NCBI RefSeq assembly: GCF_003129565.1
Contig: NZ_QETF01000003.1
Location: 124,001-188,000 of the forward strand
Direction of reading: 5' to 3'
Origin: Salibaculum griseiflavum
Lineage (GTDB): Bacteria > Pseudomonadota > Alphaproteobacteria > Rhodobacterales > Rhodobacteraceae
Length of the DNA: 64,000 bases
Within the stretch, counting starts at the first letter, position 1, and every line of letters begins with the position of its first letter. Positions 29,286 to 38,607 of the stretch are shown here, piece by piece. Under the pieces are notes generated by a model. It did no database searches and had not been told where the DNA came from. It saw nothing but the letters and a program-made list of their open reading frames with translations. Made by a program: the position numbers and the translations under genes.

Positions 29286-30517
29286 CAGCGCATCTCCTTG
29301 CGGGCGTTGTAGACGTTCCAGATCAGGATCGGGCTGACCAGCAGCATGATGATGATGGCGCTGGCCGATCCGACACCCCAGTCATTGGCCCGGAACAGCT
29401 TGTCGAACATGTAGTTGGCCAGAACCTGGGTTTCCCACTGGCCGTTGGTCATGGCGAAGACGATGTCGAAGATCTTGAGCACGACCAGCGTGATCGTCGT
29501 CCAGACCACCACGATAGTCCCCATGATCTGCGGCACCTTGATCTGGAAGAAGACCTCGAACGGGTTGGCACCATCCACGATGGCGGCTTCGACGGTTTCC
29601 TCGGGGATGCCGCGCAGGGCGGCGGACAGGATCACCATGGCGAACCCGGTCTGGATCCAGATCAGCACGACCATCAGGAAGAAGTTGTTGTAGAACGGAA
29701 TGGTCAGCCATTGCTGCGGCTCGCCATAGGGCAGTTGCGCGCTGAACAGCTGAACGATCTGCCACAGCGAGGTCACGACCAGATAGGCCGCGCCGGCCGC
29801 ACCCGCGAGGCGCAGAACGGTGCCGAAAGTGCTGTAGGACGACCCCTGGCCCAGGAACGGTTTCAGCAGGATGTAGGCCACGTAGGCCACGATCCCGGCA
29901 AACCCGAGCATCATCACAGCCGGCAGCAGCTTGAGCACCAGGAAGCTGCCGGTGCCGCCCTCGAATTGCAGCCAGACGGCATTCAGCACACCGATCTGCG
30001 CCTGGTCGGCAGGACGGGCGACATAGATCAGGCGGAAGATGACCGAGGCGCCGACAAAGGAAATCGCCATGGGCATGAAAATGATGGACTTGGCCACCGC
30101 ACCCCACTTGATGCGGTCGGTCAGCTGCGCGGCCAGAAGGCCGAACGCGGTCGAGGCGGCGGGCACCACGACAAGCCACAGCATGTTGTTGCGCATGGCT
30201 TCCCAGAACTTGGTTTCGGAAAACATCTGCTGATAATTCGCGAAGCCCACGAAGGCACCGTCCTGCGAACGATCGGTCAGCGACAGGCGAAGGGTTTCGA
30301 CCACGGGATAGGCAAGATAGAGGCCCAGCGCGAAAATCGCGGGAAACAGGAAAAGCCAGGGGCGCACCATGTTCGCCCGGTTGATGTTCTGGCCCGCCTT
30401 CGGCCCCCTGGCCGGAAAGATGACCTTATCGAGCAGCTGGTTGGAGAAATAGAAATACCCCAGGCAGCCGCCGACCCCGATCAGGATCGTGATGAGTCCC
30501 TGTAGTGCTGGTGACAT
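29285..30517 (-). CDS. aglF: Alpha-glucoside ABC transporter permease AglF
   Basis: This 410-residue MalF-type permease has N-terminal hydrophobic segments (GLITILIGVGGCLGYFYFS and WLFLFPAIFALGLYLAYPV), a large central loop, and the coupling motif EETVEAAIVDGANPFEVFFQIKVPQI. The ATG at 30517 has GGGAGG 6 bases upstream, whereas the open frame to 30574 has no support. It forms the channel with AglG and is translationally coupled to it. Confidence 0.88.
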   Translation of the reverse strand: MSPALQGLITILIGVGGCLGYFYFSNQLLDKVIFPARGPKAGQNINRANMVRPWLFLFPAIFALGLYLAYPVVETLRLSLTDRSQDGAFVGFANYQQMFSETKFWEAMRNNMLWLVVVPAASTAFGLLAAQLTDRIKWGAVAKSIIFMPMAISFVGASVIFRLIYVARPADQAQIGVLNAVWLQFEGGTGSFLVLKLLPAVMMLGFAGIVAYVAYILLKPFLGQGSSYSTFGTVLRLAGAAGAAYLVVTSLWQIVQLFSAQLPYGEPQQWLTIPFYNNFFLMVVLIWIQTGFAMVILSAALRGIPEETVEAAIVDGANPFEVFFQIKVPQIMGTIVVVWTTITLVVLKIFDIVFAMTNGQWETQVLANYMFDKLFRANDWGVGSASAIIIMLLVSPILIWNVYNARKEMR

Positions 30518-30560
30518 GTGCCCCTCCCTGACACGCCGTGCGCGGCGTCGCGGTTCTTGG

Positions 30561-30589
30561 GGACAGCCCGGCACCGGGCCGGACTGTCC
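30561..30589 (-). terminator. Intercistronic hairpin between aglE and aglF
   Basis: GGACAG (30561-30566) pairs with CTGTCC (30584-30589), and an inner CCGG pair lies within. It sits between the binding-protein and permease genes, where such hairpins often hold back exonucleases and keep the binding protein in excess. Confidence 0.5.
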
Positions 30590-30614
30590 GATCTTTCAGG
30601 TGCGATGAGTGCGC

Positions 30615-31967
30615 TTACTTCAGCGCGTCCCAGCTGTCCTGGATTTCCGAGGCCACCGCTTCGGCATCCGCGCCACCGACATAGTCGACCATGCCAGTCC
30701 AGAACGATCCGGCACCAACACCGCCCGGCATCAGGTCGGAAGCGTCGAAGCGGAACGTCGTCGCCCCGGTCAGGATTTCACCCTGTCCACGCTGGGTATC
30801 GTTGCTGTAGTTATCCGGGTTGGCACCGAGATGGGGTGTAAGGAACCCGTCCTGAGCCATCATGATCTCGTGGGCGAACGGTGTCTTGAGGAACTCGAGA
30901 AACTCATCGACACCGGGCGCGGGATTGGTGATGGCGAAGAGCGTGCCCGCACCGAGAACCGGCCTACCGAGATCTGCTTCCTCGTAAGCGGGGAAATAGA
31001 AGAAGTCGGCGTCCTGCCCCAGAACCGTCCCCTCCGGGAAATAGGCCGGAATGAACGATGCCTGGCGGTGCATGTAGCACTGCGGCGGGCTGTCGAAGAG
31101 ACCAGCGGGGCTATCGCGGAAATCGGTCGAGGCAACGGCCGCCGCACCGCCAGCGACATAGTCGTCATTGCGAGCGAAGTGACCGAATTCCTCGATCGCG
31201 TTCACGACCGGCTCGGAGTCGAACGGAATCTCGTTCTCGACCCACTGGTCGTAGACCGAGGGTTCCTGCGTGCGCAGCATCAGGTCTTCAACCCAGTCGG
31301 TGGCGGGCCAGCCGGTCGCACCGCCCGATCCCAGGCCGATGCACCACGGGGTTTCCCCGTCGGCCACGATCTGGTCGGTCAGCGCCTTCAGCTCTTCCAT
31401 GGTTTCCGGCACTTCGTAGCCGGCATCCTCGAAGTTCTCGGGAATATACCAGACCAGCGACTTCACGTTGACGTTGAAGAAGAACCCGTAGAGATCCTCG
31501 TTGCCATCGGGTCCCGCATATGTGCCCAGGTCGATCCAGGACTGACCTGCCGCGTAGTTCTCGCTCAGCCACTCGGACGTGCCATCGGGCACCGGCGACA
31601 GGAAGCCGCGTCCGGCCATGTTCGCTGCAAGACCCGGCTGCGGGAAGACCGTCAGGTTGGGCGCCGAGCCGGCCTCGGCGTCAATCACGATCTGCTGCTC
31701 AAGCGAGTCGGAACCGACATAGCTCACGCTCGCACCGGTCGCGTCCTCGAAATACGCAATCATGTTTTCAAAGGCATCACCTTCGCCAGCCAGCCAAGGG
31801 CCGAAGATCGTGATCTCTTGGCCGGTCAGGTCATATTGCGCGGCGAACTCTTCCAGCGACCCCCACGAAAAATCACCCTCGCCAGGCTCAAAAAGAAAGT
31901 CTTGAGCGGAAACAGCTCCCGCCGTGAGCGCGAGCGTCGCCACACCTGAAAGCAAAGTCTTTTTCAT
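30615..31967 (-). CDS. aglE: Alpha-glucoside periplasmic binding protein AglE
   Basis: This 450-residue protein has a signal peptide KKTLLSGVATLALTAGAVSAQ and the family 1 sugar-binding fold, with EITIFGPWLAGEGDAFENMIAYFE near residue 50 and VKSLVWYIPENFEDAGYEVP later. It captures alpha-glucosides for AglFGK. The ATG at 31967 is preferred because GGAGG lies 6 bases upstream of it, while the ATG at 31973 would be directly adjacent to that site. It heads the aglEFGAK operon, preceded by a LacI-type operator. Confidence 0.88.
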   Translation of the reverse strand: MKKTLLSGVATLALTAGAVSAQDFLFEPGEGDFSWGSLEEFAAQYDLTGQEITIFGPWLAGEGDAFENMIAYFEDATGASVSYVGSDSLEQQIVIDAEAGSAPNLTVFPQPGLAANMAGRGFLSPVPDGTSEWLSENYAAGQSWIDLGTYAGPDGNEDLYGFFFNVNVKSLVWYIPENFEDAGYEVPETMEELKALTDQIVADGETPWCIGLGSGGATGWPATDWVEDLMLRTQEPSVYDQWVENEIPFDSEPVVNAIEEFGHFARNDDYVAGGAAAVASTDFRDSPAGLFDSPPQCYMHRQASFIPAYFPEGTVLGQDADFFYFPAYEEADLGRPVLGAGTLFAITNPAPGVDEFLEFLKTPFAHEIMMAQDGFLTPHLGANPDNYSNDTQRGQGEILTGATTFRFDASDLMPGGVGAGSFWTGMVDYVGGADAEAVASEIQDSWDALK

Positions 31968-32045
31968 TTTCATCCTCCCGATTGCGCGCCATGCGCGCGG
32001 AATTGCAGTCATCAACAAGCCTTGTGACGGCCTAACGACTCGCCC

Positions 32046-32057
32046 CAAAGCGCTTTG
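32046..32057. promoter_or_regulatory. LacI-family operator in the agl promoter
   Basis: CAAAGCGCTTTG is a perfect 12-bp palindrome with the central CG typical of LacI-family operators. It lies about 80 bases before aglE. A TTGACA-like -35 for agl is visible on the minus strand at 32095-32090, which puts the palindrome near the expected transcription start, so bound repressor would block aglE transcription. The -10 box is unclear. Confidence 0.65.
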
Positions 32058-32201
32058 AGTTTCATAGCCATGAAGCAAAGAATGCACCCTGTCAACGCTG
32101 CAGTCGCAGCATGAATAATTCTGCGATTGCGCGGTATCCTTCGGTTTTTTCATTGATTTTTGGCGCGGCTCGGGAAAGGATGCACGACAGCCTGAAATCT
32201 C

Positions 32202-32211
32202 AAAGCGTTTT
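32202..32211. promoter_or_regulatory. Second LacI-family operator just before aglR
   Basis: AAAGCGTTTT resembles the agl palindrome (AAAGCGCTTT with one change) and lies 12 bases before the aglR start codon. Autoregulation of aglR is the likely use. Two operators about 155 bases apart could also allow looping. Confidence 0.5.
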
Positions 32212-32223
32212 AAAATCTGCCTC

Positions 32224-33252
32224 ATGAACCTCAAGGAACTCTCTGCCAAGCTGAACCTCTCGCAGACCACTGTGAGCCGGGCGCTGAATGGCTATCCCGA
32301 GGTCAAGGAGGAAACCCGCAGGCGCGTTCTGGATGCGGCGGAACGCTACAATTACCTGCCGAATGCACGCGCGAAGGGGCTGGCCACAGGGCGGTCCCAC
32401 GCGATCGGCCATGTCATCCCGATCTCGTCCAAGCACGAGATGGTCAACCCGATCTTCGGCGATTTCATCGCCGGCGCGGGCGAAACCTATTCGAAATGCG
32501 GCTACGAGATGCTGATTTCGGTCGTCGAGGACGAACAGGCCGAAGAAGCCTACCGGTCGCTCAAGCGGCGCGGGGTTGTCGATGGCGTGATCGTGCATGG
32601 CCCCCGCCAGGACGATCCGCGCATTCCCCTGCTGCAGGACCTTGACCTGCCCTTTGTCGTGCATGGCCGTGCATCGGGGCTTGCCCCGGACTATTCCTGG
32701 CTTGATGTGAACAATCGGCGGTCGTTCCAGAGGGCGACCGAGTTTCTTCTTGATCTCGGCCATCGGCGCATCGCGCTGCTCAACGGGCTCGAAGCCATGG
32801 ACTTTGCCGCGCGGCGCCGGGCAGGATACGAACTGGCGCTGACGGAGCGGGGCATCAACCCCGATCCCGGTTTCGAGATCAGTGGTGAGATGACCGAAGC
32901 CATGGGTTATCGCGGCGCGCTAGAGCTTCTGGACCGGCCGATGCCGCCAACGGCGTTCCTGGTGTCGTCGATGATCAGTGCCCTCGGGGTGCGCCGCGCC
33001 CTGGAAGAACGCGGGCTACGGATGGGCGCGGATGTTTCCGTGATCACCCATGATGACGCGCTGTCGTATTTCACAACCGGCGCGGATGTGCCGCTTTTCA
33101 CCTCGACACGCTCTTCGGTACGCGATGCGGGTCGACAAGTGGCGCAAATGCTGATCGACAGGATCAGCATGCCGGATGCTCCGCCCCAGCAGGTCCTGCT
33201 GGAAGCCGAATTGATGGTGGGCCGCTCGACCGGACCGGCCCCAGCCGATTGA
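32224..33252 (+). CDS. aglR: LacI-family regulator AglR
   Basis: This 342-residue regulator starts with the LacI helix-turn-helix (MNLKELSAKLNLSQTTVSRA, then NGYPEVKEETRRRVLDAAERYNYLPNARAKGL) and has a periplasmic-binding-like effector domain from about residue 60. The divergent position to aglEFGAK matches AglR of Sinorhizobium, which represses the alpha-glucoside operon. Operators lie at 32046 and 32202. It ends 8 bases before the beta-glucosidase gene. Confidence 0.87.
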   Translation: MNLKELSAKLNLSQTTVSRALNGYPEVKEETRRRVLDAAERYNYLPNARAKGLATGRSHAIGHVIPISSKHEMVNPIFGDFIAGAGETYSKCGYEMLISVVEDEQAEEAYRSLKRRGVVDGVIVHGPRQDDPRIPLLQDLDLPFVVHGRASGLAPDYSWLDVNNRRSFQRATEFLLDLGHRRIALLNGLEAMDFAARRRAGYELALTERGINPDPGFEISGEMTEAMGYRGALELLDRPMPPTAFLVSSMISALGVRRALEERGLRMGADVSVITHDDALSYFTTGADVPLFTSTRSSVRDAGRQVAQMLIDRISMPDAPPQQVLLEAELMVGRSTGPAPAD

Positions 33253-33260
33253 GGAAGATC

Positions 33261-34586
33261 ATGGAATTCAACCGCTCCGACTTTCCCGAGGATTTCCTTT
33301 TCGGGGCCGCCACGGCCGCCTACCAGATCGAGGGGTCCGCCCATGGCGGCGCAGGCTCCTGCCATTGGGACAGTTTCGCCCAGGTGCCAGGCAACGTGAT
33401 CGGCGCCGAAGATGGCAGCCGCGCCTGCGACCATTACCTGCTTTGGCAGGACGACCTTGACCTGCTGCGCGACGGTGGCATGGATGCCTATCGCTTTTCG
33501 ACCTCCTGGCCGCGGGTTCTGCCCGAGGGGCGCGGCGCGGTGAATGCCGAAGGTCTGGATTTCTACGATCGGCTTGTCGACGGGATGCTGGAACGCGGGC
33601 TCAAGCCGTTCCAGACTCTGTATCACTGGGAAATGCCCTCGGCCCTCGCCGACCTTGGGGGCTGGGCCAACCCGGACGTGCACAAATGGTTCGCCGATTT
33701 CGTTCAAATCATTACCCGCAAGATTGGCGACCGCGTGCACGCCACCGCAACGATAAACGAGCCGTGGTGCGTGTCCTTCCTGTCGCATTTCCTGGGCCAC
33801 CACGCGCCGGGCCTGCGCGATATCCGTGCCGCCGCCCGGGCGATGCACCATGTGCTCAAGGCGCATGGGGCCGCGATGGAGGTTCTGCGCGCAGAGGGCC
33901 TCGAGAATTCCGGAATCGTGCTGAATTTCGAGGCCAGTGCCCCGGTGGACGGCGCCCCCGAGAACATCGCTGCCGCCGCGCGGCAGGACGCGATCTTCAA
34001 TCGCTGGTTCATCGAGGCGATCACGCAAGGCAGCTACCCGGAAGAGGCGATGGAAGGCTTTGCCCCACACATGCCGGCGGGCTGGCAGGACGACATGGCG
34101 CTGATCGGACAGCCGCTGGATTGGCTGGGCGTCAACTATTACACGCGCGGACTTCTGCGCGCGGCGCCGGACATGGCCTGGCCGTCCGTCGAACCTGTCG
34201 AGGGTCCGCTGCCCAAAACCCAAATGGGTTGGGAAATCCATCCACAAGGCCTGCGCGACATCCTGGTCCGACTGTCGCGCGATTACGTGGGTGACCTGCC
34301 CATGTACGTGACCGAGAACGGCATGGCCTGGGACGACCGCGTGGAAAACGGAACTGTCTACGACCCGGCGCGGGTCAGTTTCGTGTCCGACCATGTGCGC
34401 GCGATCGCCGAGGCCATGGAGCAAGGCGCGAACATGAAGGGCTTCTTCTACTGGTCACTGCTGGACAATTACGAATGGGCCTTCGGCTACGAGAAACGCT
34501 TCGGCATGGTGCACGTGGACTACGACACCATGAAGAGGACGCCGAAAACATCATATCATGAATTCGCCCAGGCGCTGGCGCGTTAG
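33261..34586 (+). CDS. bglA: GH1 family beta-glucosidase
   Basis: This 441-residue cytoplasmic enzyme is a family 1 glycosidase. The acid/base glutamate is in TINEPW (about residue 167) and the nucleophile in YVTENG (about residue 352). The N-terminal DFLFGAATAAYQIEG is typical. It cleaves beta-linked glucosides or related sugars. The ATG at 33261 with GAGGA upstream is preferred over the TTG overlapping the aglR stop. It is in an operon with aglR, which suggests that AglR controls both alpha- and beta-glucoside use. The end overlaps the convergent FAH gene by 4 bases. Confidence 0.9.
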   Translation: MEFNRSDFPEDFLFGAATAAYQIEGSAHGGAGSCHWDSFAQVPGNVIGAEDGSRACDHYLLWQDDLDLLRDGGMDAYRFSTSWPRVLPEGRGAVNAEGLDFYDRLVDGMLERGLKPFQTLYHWEMPSALADLGGWANPDVHKWFADFVQIITRKIGDRVHATATINEPWCVSFLSHFLGHHAPGLRDIRAAARAMHHVLKAHGAAMEVLRAEGLENSGIVLNFEASAPVDGAPENIAAAARQDAIFNRWFIEAITQGSYPEEAMEGFAPHMPAGWQDDMALIGQPLDWLGVNYYTRGLLRAAPDMAWPSVEPVEGPLPKTQMGWEIHPQGLRDILVRLSRDYVGDLPMYVTENGMAWDDRVENGTVYDPARVSFVSDHVRAIAEAMEQGANMKGFFYWSLLDNYEWAFGYEKRFGMVHVDYDTMKRTPKTSYHEFAQALAR

Positions 34587-35419
34587 CGGACCTCCTGGCG
34601 CTGGGTGCCCAACCCTTCGACCGTGAGTTCCATCACGTCGCCGGACCGCAGGAAGCGTTGCGGCCGCTGGCCCATGCCGACGCCCGAGGGCGTCCCGGTG
34701 GCGATGATGTCGCCGGGTTGCAGGATCATGAACTGGCTCAGGTGACTAATGATCCGCGCGACGGAAAAGATCATGTCCGCAGTGGTCGAGTCCTGCATGA
34801 CCTCGCCGTTGAGCGTCAGGCTCAGCCCCAAAGCCTGTGGATCGGGAACCTCGTCAGCCGAGACCAGCCAAGGCCCGACCGGCCCGAATGTCGGCGCCGA
34901 CTTGCCCTTGATCCACTGGCCGCCCCGGTCCATCTGGAAACTGCGTTCGGACACGTCATTGACGACGCAATAGCCCGAGACATGAGACAAAGCCTCGGCC
35001 TCGCTGACATAGGAGGCCTCTCGCCCGATCACGACGCCCAGCTCAACCTCCCAATCGGTCTTGTGACTGCCCCTGGGAATGAACACCGGATCATTCGGCC
35101 CGGAAAGAGCGGAGCTTGCCTTGGAAAAAAGGATCGGTTCGTCAGGTGCGTCGAGCCCGGACTCCGCGGCGTGTTTGGCGTAGTTCAAACCGATGCAGAA
35201 GAAGTTCGGCACATGCGCCAGACAGGCCCCAATGCGGCCGGGTTCCGCGACCAACGGGAGTGTCTCGGCGTCTATCGCGGCCAGTTCGGCCAGCGCCTCG
35301 TTCGAGACGGTCGGTCCGGCAAAATCCATGACCACATCGCTCAGGTCACGGATCCGTCCTTCACCATCCAGAAGGCCGGGCCGTTCAGCGCCGAGTTCTC
35401 CGAAACGCAGAAATTTCAT
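34583..35419 (-). CDS. Fumarylacetoacetate hydrolase-family protein
   Basis: This 278-residue protein has the FAH fold with metal ligands in FFCIGLNYAKHAAES, DWEVELGVVIG and SGYCVVNDVSER, and the C-terminal GDIIATGTPSGVGMGQ. Relatives hydrolyse 2,4-diketo-acids such as 2,4-diketo-3-deoxy-L-fuconate or -rhamnonate, or act on aromatic ring-cleavage products. The gene lies 11 bases downstream of an SDR gene, which would supply an oxidised keto-acid. The substrate is not determined by sequence. It converges on the GH1 gene. Confidence 0.75.
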   Translation of the reverse strand: MKFLRFGELGAERPGLLDGEGRIRDLSDVVMDFAGPTVSNEALAELAAIDAETLPLVAEPGRIGACLAHVPNFFCIGLNYAKHAAESGLDAPDEPILFSKASSALSGPNDPVFIPRGSHKTDWEVELGVVIGREASYVSEAEALSHVSGYCVVNDVSERSFQMDRGGQWIKGKSAPTFGPVGPWLVSADEVPDPQALGLSLTLNGEVMQDSTTADMIFSVARIISHLSQFMILQPGDIIATGTPSGVGMGQRPQRFLRSGDVMELTVEGLGTQRQEVR

Positions 35420-35430
35420 CACAGTCTCCT

Positions 35431-36165
35431 TCAGCCACGCCCGATATAGGGCATCTTCGTCGCCATGACGGTCATGAATTGCACATTGGCCTCCAGCGGC
35501 AGCCCGGCCATGTGCAGCACCGAATCCGCCACATGGGCAACGTCCATCACCGGCTCGGGCGCTACCGTGCCGTCGGCCTGGGGCACCCCGTCGGCCATGC
35601 GCGCTGTGATCTCTGTCAGGGCGTTGCCGATATCGATCTGGCCGCACGCGATGTTGAACGGCCGCCCATCCAGCGAGATCGACCGCGTCAGGCCGGTGAT
35701 CCCGTGTTTCGACGCGGTATAGGGCGCAGAGCCCCAGCGCGGCACATGGGCCGAGACCGAGCCATTGTTGATGATCCGCCCGCCTTGCGGATCTTGAGCA
35801 CGCATCCGGGCAAAGGCCGCGCGGGCGCAGATGAAGGCCCCTGTCAGGTTGATGTCGATGCAGCGCCGCCAATCCTCCACGGATACGGCGTCGATCGTCG
35901 CGCCCAGTGCAGAGACGCCAGCGTTGTTGAACAAGGCGTCGAGCCGGCCCCACGCGCCAACCACCTTGTCGAACGCGCTGTCCACAGCGTTCTCATCGGT
36001 CACGTCGCAGGGCAGCACCAGCGCCCCGTCATAGCCTTCGGCCACCTCTTCCAGCAGGTCGGCACGACGGCCAATCAGCCCGACATGCCAGCCCTCGGCA
36101 AGAAATGCCTCGGCACATGCGCGCCCGATCCCCTGCCCGGCCCCGGTGATGATGATGGTCCGCAT
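35431..36165 (-). CDS. Short-chain dehydrogenase/reductase (SDR)
   Basis: This 244-residue SDR has the cofactor motif TGAGQGIG at residues 7-14, NNAG, and the catalytic Ser/Tyr/Lys set in NNGSVSA and YTASKHG. D38-R-type residues after beta-2 (GRRADLL) suggest NADP or NAD without clear choice. The ATG at 36165 follows GGAGGGAGAGG. Its pairing with the FAH gene suggests an oxidation and hydrolysis step in a sugar-acid pathway. Confidence 0.8.
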   Translation of the reverse strand: MRTIIITGAGQGIGRACAEAFLAEGWHVGLIGRRADLLEEVAEGYDGALVLPCDVTDENAVDSAFDKVVGAWGRLDALFNNAGVSALGATIDAVSVEDWRRCIDINLTGAFICARAAFARMRAQDPQGGRIINNGSVSAHVPRWGSAPYTASKHGITGLTRSISLDGRPFNIACGQIDIGNALTEITARMADGVPQADGTVAPEPVMDVAHVADSVLHMAGLPLEANVQFMTVMATKMPYIGRG

Positions 36166-36226
36166 GGCCTCTCCCTCCTGGTTCATCGCGAGACCTAGCC
36201 CCGCAGACAGGCGAACACAAATCCGC

Positions 36227-37255
36227 TCAGGGCCGGGTGACGGCGGCCGCCCATTCCTGAAGAAACCGGTCGCGCATCAGCGGGTCGATGAACACCAACA
36301 GCCCGGTATCCAGCCGGATCGGGCGTTGGTGCGGGTTGGTCGTCAGTGCCCGTCCGTCGATTCGTGGCAGCCGCGCGTCCCGGTCGAGCGCCGTCTGCCC
36401 CGCCTCGGACAGAAGGAAATCGAGGAACCGCCCGCCAAGTTCCGGCTGGTCCGCACTGGCTGGCACGAGGGCGGTGCGCAGCAGCACGTGGGTGAAGTCG
36501 CGCAACTCGACCACGGCGCCCGCATCGCCGATCGACAACCCCCCGGCGACGTAGCTGCCCAGCACATTGTAGGCCGCAACGATGTCGCCGGATTCCAGGT
36601 CACGTATCATTGCCCCGGTGGATGCATAGAGCCGGGGCGACAGCGACCCCATGACCTCGGCCAGGCGCCAGAAACTGTCGGATTGGCGCGCATCCTGCGT
36701 GGCGAACAGGTAGCCCGCCCCGGAGCGCGCCGGATCATAGGTCCCGATGCGACCTTCGAACAGGGCGGGCCGGTCCCGCATGATTTCGATCAGACCGGAC
36801 CGATCCTGCGGCAACGGCCGGTTTCCGAAGGCATCGCGGCGCAGCAGAAGCACCACGGGTTCCTGTGAAAAGGCGAACAGGTGCTCGCGCCAGACCGCCC
36901 AATCGGGCAACGCCTCGACCTCTTGCGACCCATGGGCACGCGCCAGCCCGTCATTGGCCAGTTTCATCTGCAGGTCCATGGCCGAGGAAACAACGAGATC
37001 GAACCGCGCGGCATCCTCGGCAATGGCCTGATAGACCTGCCGGGTCGAGCTGACGGTGTAATGCACGCTGACCTCCGGGTTGCGCGCCTGGAAGGCGGCG
37101 ATGACCGGCTCGAAGACGACCGTGTCCGTCGTCGAGAGGATCGACACGACGGGCCCATCTGACTGCGCCTCGAACAGCCGTTCCTCCTCGATCTCGAAGG
37201 CGGCGGCGAGACCGGCCCAGAGGCTCAGGCCAATGGCAATGACAAGATGGCGCAT
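36227..37255 (-). CDS. Periplasmic solute-binding protein linked to TctDE
   Basis: This 342-residue protein has a signal peptide (HLVIAIGLSLWAGLAAAFE) and an iron(III)/sugar-type periplasmic binding fold with STTDTVVFEPVIAAFQARNPEVSV and FDLVVSSAMDLQMKLANDGLA. It overlaps the 3' end of the sensor kinase gene by 31 bases, so it is probably in the tctD-tctE operon. No ABC permease or ATPase gene is near, so it may sense a ligand for the TctE kinase instead of transporting it; this is an inference. Its ligand is unknown. Confidence 0.72.
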   Translation of the reverse strand: MRHLVIAIGLSLWAGLAAAFEIEEERLFEAQSDGPVVSILSTTDTVVFEPVIAAFQARNPEVSVHYTVSSTRQVYQAIAEDAARFDLVVSSAMDLQMKLANDGLARAHGSQEVEALPDWAVWREHLFAFSQEPVVLLLRRDAFGNRPLPQDRSGLIEIMRDRPALFEGRIGTYDPARSGAGYLFATQDARQSDSFWRLAEVMGSLSPRLYASTGAMIRDLESGDIVAAYNVLGSYVAGGLSIGDAGAVVELRDFTHVLLRTALVPASADQPELGGRFLDFLLSEAGQTALDRDARLPRIDGRALTTNPHQRPIRLDTGLLVFIDPLMRDRFLQEWAAAVTRP

Positions 37256-38607
37256 GCGCCCTTTCCTTCCCTGTTCTCGATCCGGAACGAGCCCGACAAC
37301 GCCCGCGCCACTTCCCGCACAATGGTCAAGCCCAACCCCGACCCCACAACATCCGATACGTTGCTGCCGCGTGCAAACCGCCGTGTCAGATCGCGGCCCT
37401 GCATTGTGCCCAGCCCGCGGCCACGGTCGAGGATGGCGAGCGTGGCCGTGCCGCCGTCGACGGTCAGGCGCAGTTCAATCGCGTCATCCCCGTCCGAATA
37501 CTTGATCGCGTTGTCGACCAGATTGCGGACCGCGCTTTCCAGAAGCAGCCGGTCGGCATGGATGGGCACCGGGCCATCGGGCACCGACAACTCGAAATGC
37601 AGGTCTTTCAGCTCGGCGGTCGGCTCGGCGGCGCGCATCACGTCGGCCATGACCGCGCGCAGATCCAGGTCCTCCTCGGCCCGTTGATCGGTGCGATAGG
37701 CAACGGTCGCATGGTCCAGCAGCTGCCCGGCAGAGCGCGAGCTGTCATCGGCGGCACGCAGGATCTCGCGCAGGCGGGCAAGCACTTCCTGTTCCTCCGA
37801 GATGCGCTGCGCGATCTCTGCATGTGTGCGCAGCGTGGCCAATGGCGTGCGGATATGATGAGCGGCCTCGGCGATGAAGGTCTCGGTGCGGGACAGCGCC
37901 GCCGTAAGCCGCGCCATGAGGCCGTTGAGCGCCGAAACCAGAGGCGCGAGTTCCTCGGGCACCGGGCGTGTCACCGCGCGGAGATCCTGCGGCCCGCGCC
38001 GTCCGACAGCCTCGGCCAGGGAATTGACCGGCCCGACCACCGCCTGTGCCGTCAGCAGCGCCAGCACGGCGGACAGGAAAAAGAAGCCCATGCCCAGCGC
38101 CGCGGCCCGGTTCGACATTCGGCTGATGATCATCTCTTGCCCGGTCCGCGTCTGACCCACGATGACCTGAACCCGGCGTGGCGTGCCCTCCACCAGGACA
38201 GAACGGCCGACCGCGGCGAGCCGGATCGGATCGCCCTGGTAGTCGCGGGAATAGAAGACCGGTTCCAGCCCGGTCAGTTCCGCAACCGGCATCGGCAGGT
38301 CGCCATAGCCCGTCACCGTGTCTTCGCCCACGAGGATGCGATAGAAAATCCGGTCTTCTCCACTGCTTCCCAGCATAGAAAAGGCTGCGTAGGGAATCTC
38401 GATGGCCACGCCCTCTTCGCCCCCGCGCAGTTCCTCGGCAATGGCGATGGTGGCCGCACCGAGGATGCTGTCCTGCGAAGCCTGCACCGAGGCCGATGCA
38501 ATGGCGCGCACCGAGATGAACAGCAGAAGCGACAGCAAGGCCGCCGCCAGAAGCAGCAAGACGACAAGGCGTTGCCGAATCGACTTGAACCGCAAGGGCA
38601 CCTTCAT
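37225..38607 (-). CDS. tctE: TctE-type sensor histidine kinase
   Basis: This 460-residue kinase has two membrane helices (LVVLLLLAAALLSLLLFISV at the start and AALGMGFFFLSAVLALLTAQAVV near 180) flanking a periplasmic sensor, then HAMP, HisKA with the phosphohistidine in AHHIRTPLATL, and HATPase with N box RNLVDNAIKY, G1 LDRGRGL and G2 GSGLGLTIV. It overlaps tctD by 4 bases. TctE kinases control tripartite tricarboxylate transporters, which fits the divergent tctCBA. Confidence 0.85.
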   Translation of the reverse strand: MKVPLRFKSIRQRLVVLLLLAAALLSLLLFISVRAIASASVQASQDSILGAATIAIAEELRGGEEGVAIEIPYAAFSMLGSSGEDRIFYRILVGEDTVTGYGDLPMPVAELTGLEPVFYSRDYQGDPIRLAAVGRSVLVEGTPRRVQVIVGQTRTGQEMIISRMSNRAAALGMGFFFLSAVLALLTAQAVVGPVNSLAEAVGRRGPQDLRAVTRPVPEELAPLVSALNGLMARLTAALSRTETFIAEAAHHIRTPLATLRTHAEIAQRISEEQEVLARLREILRAADDSSRSAGQLLDHATVAYRTDQRAEEDLDLRAVMADVMRAAEPTAELKDLHFELSVPDGPVPIHADRLLLESAVRNLVDNAIKYSDGDDAIELRLTVDGGTATLAILDRGRGLGTMQGRDLTRRFARGSNVSDVVGSGLGLTIVREVARALSGSFRIENREGKGACAILSLPLA

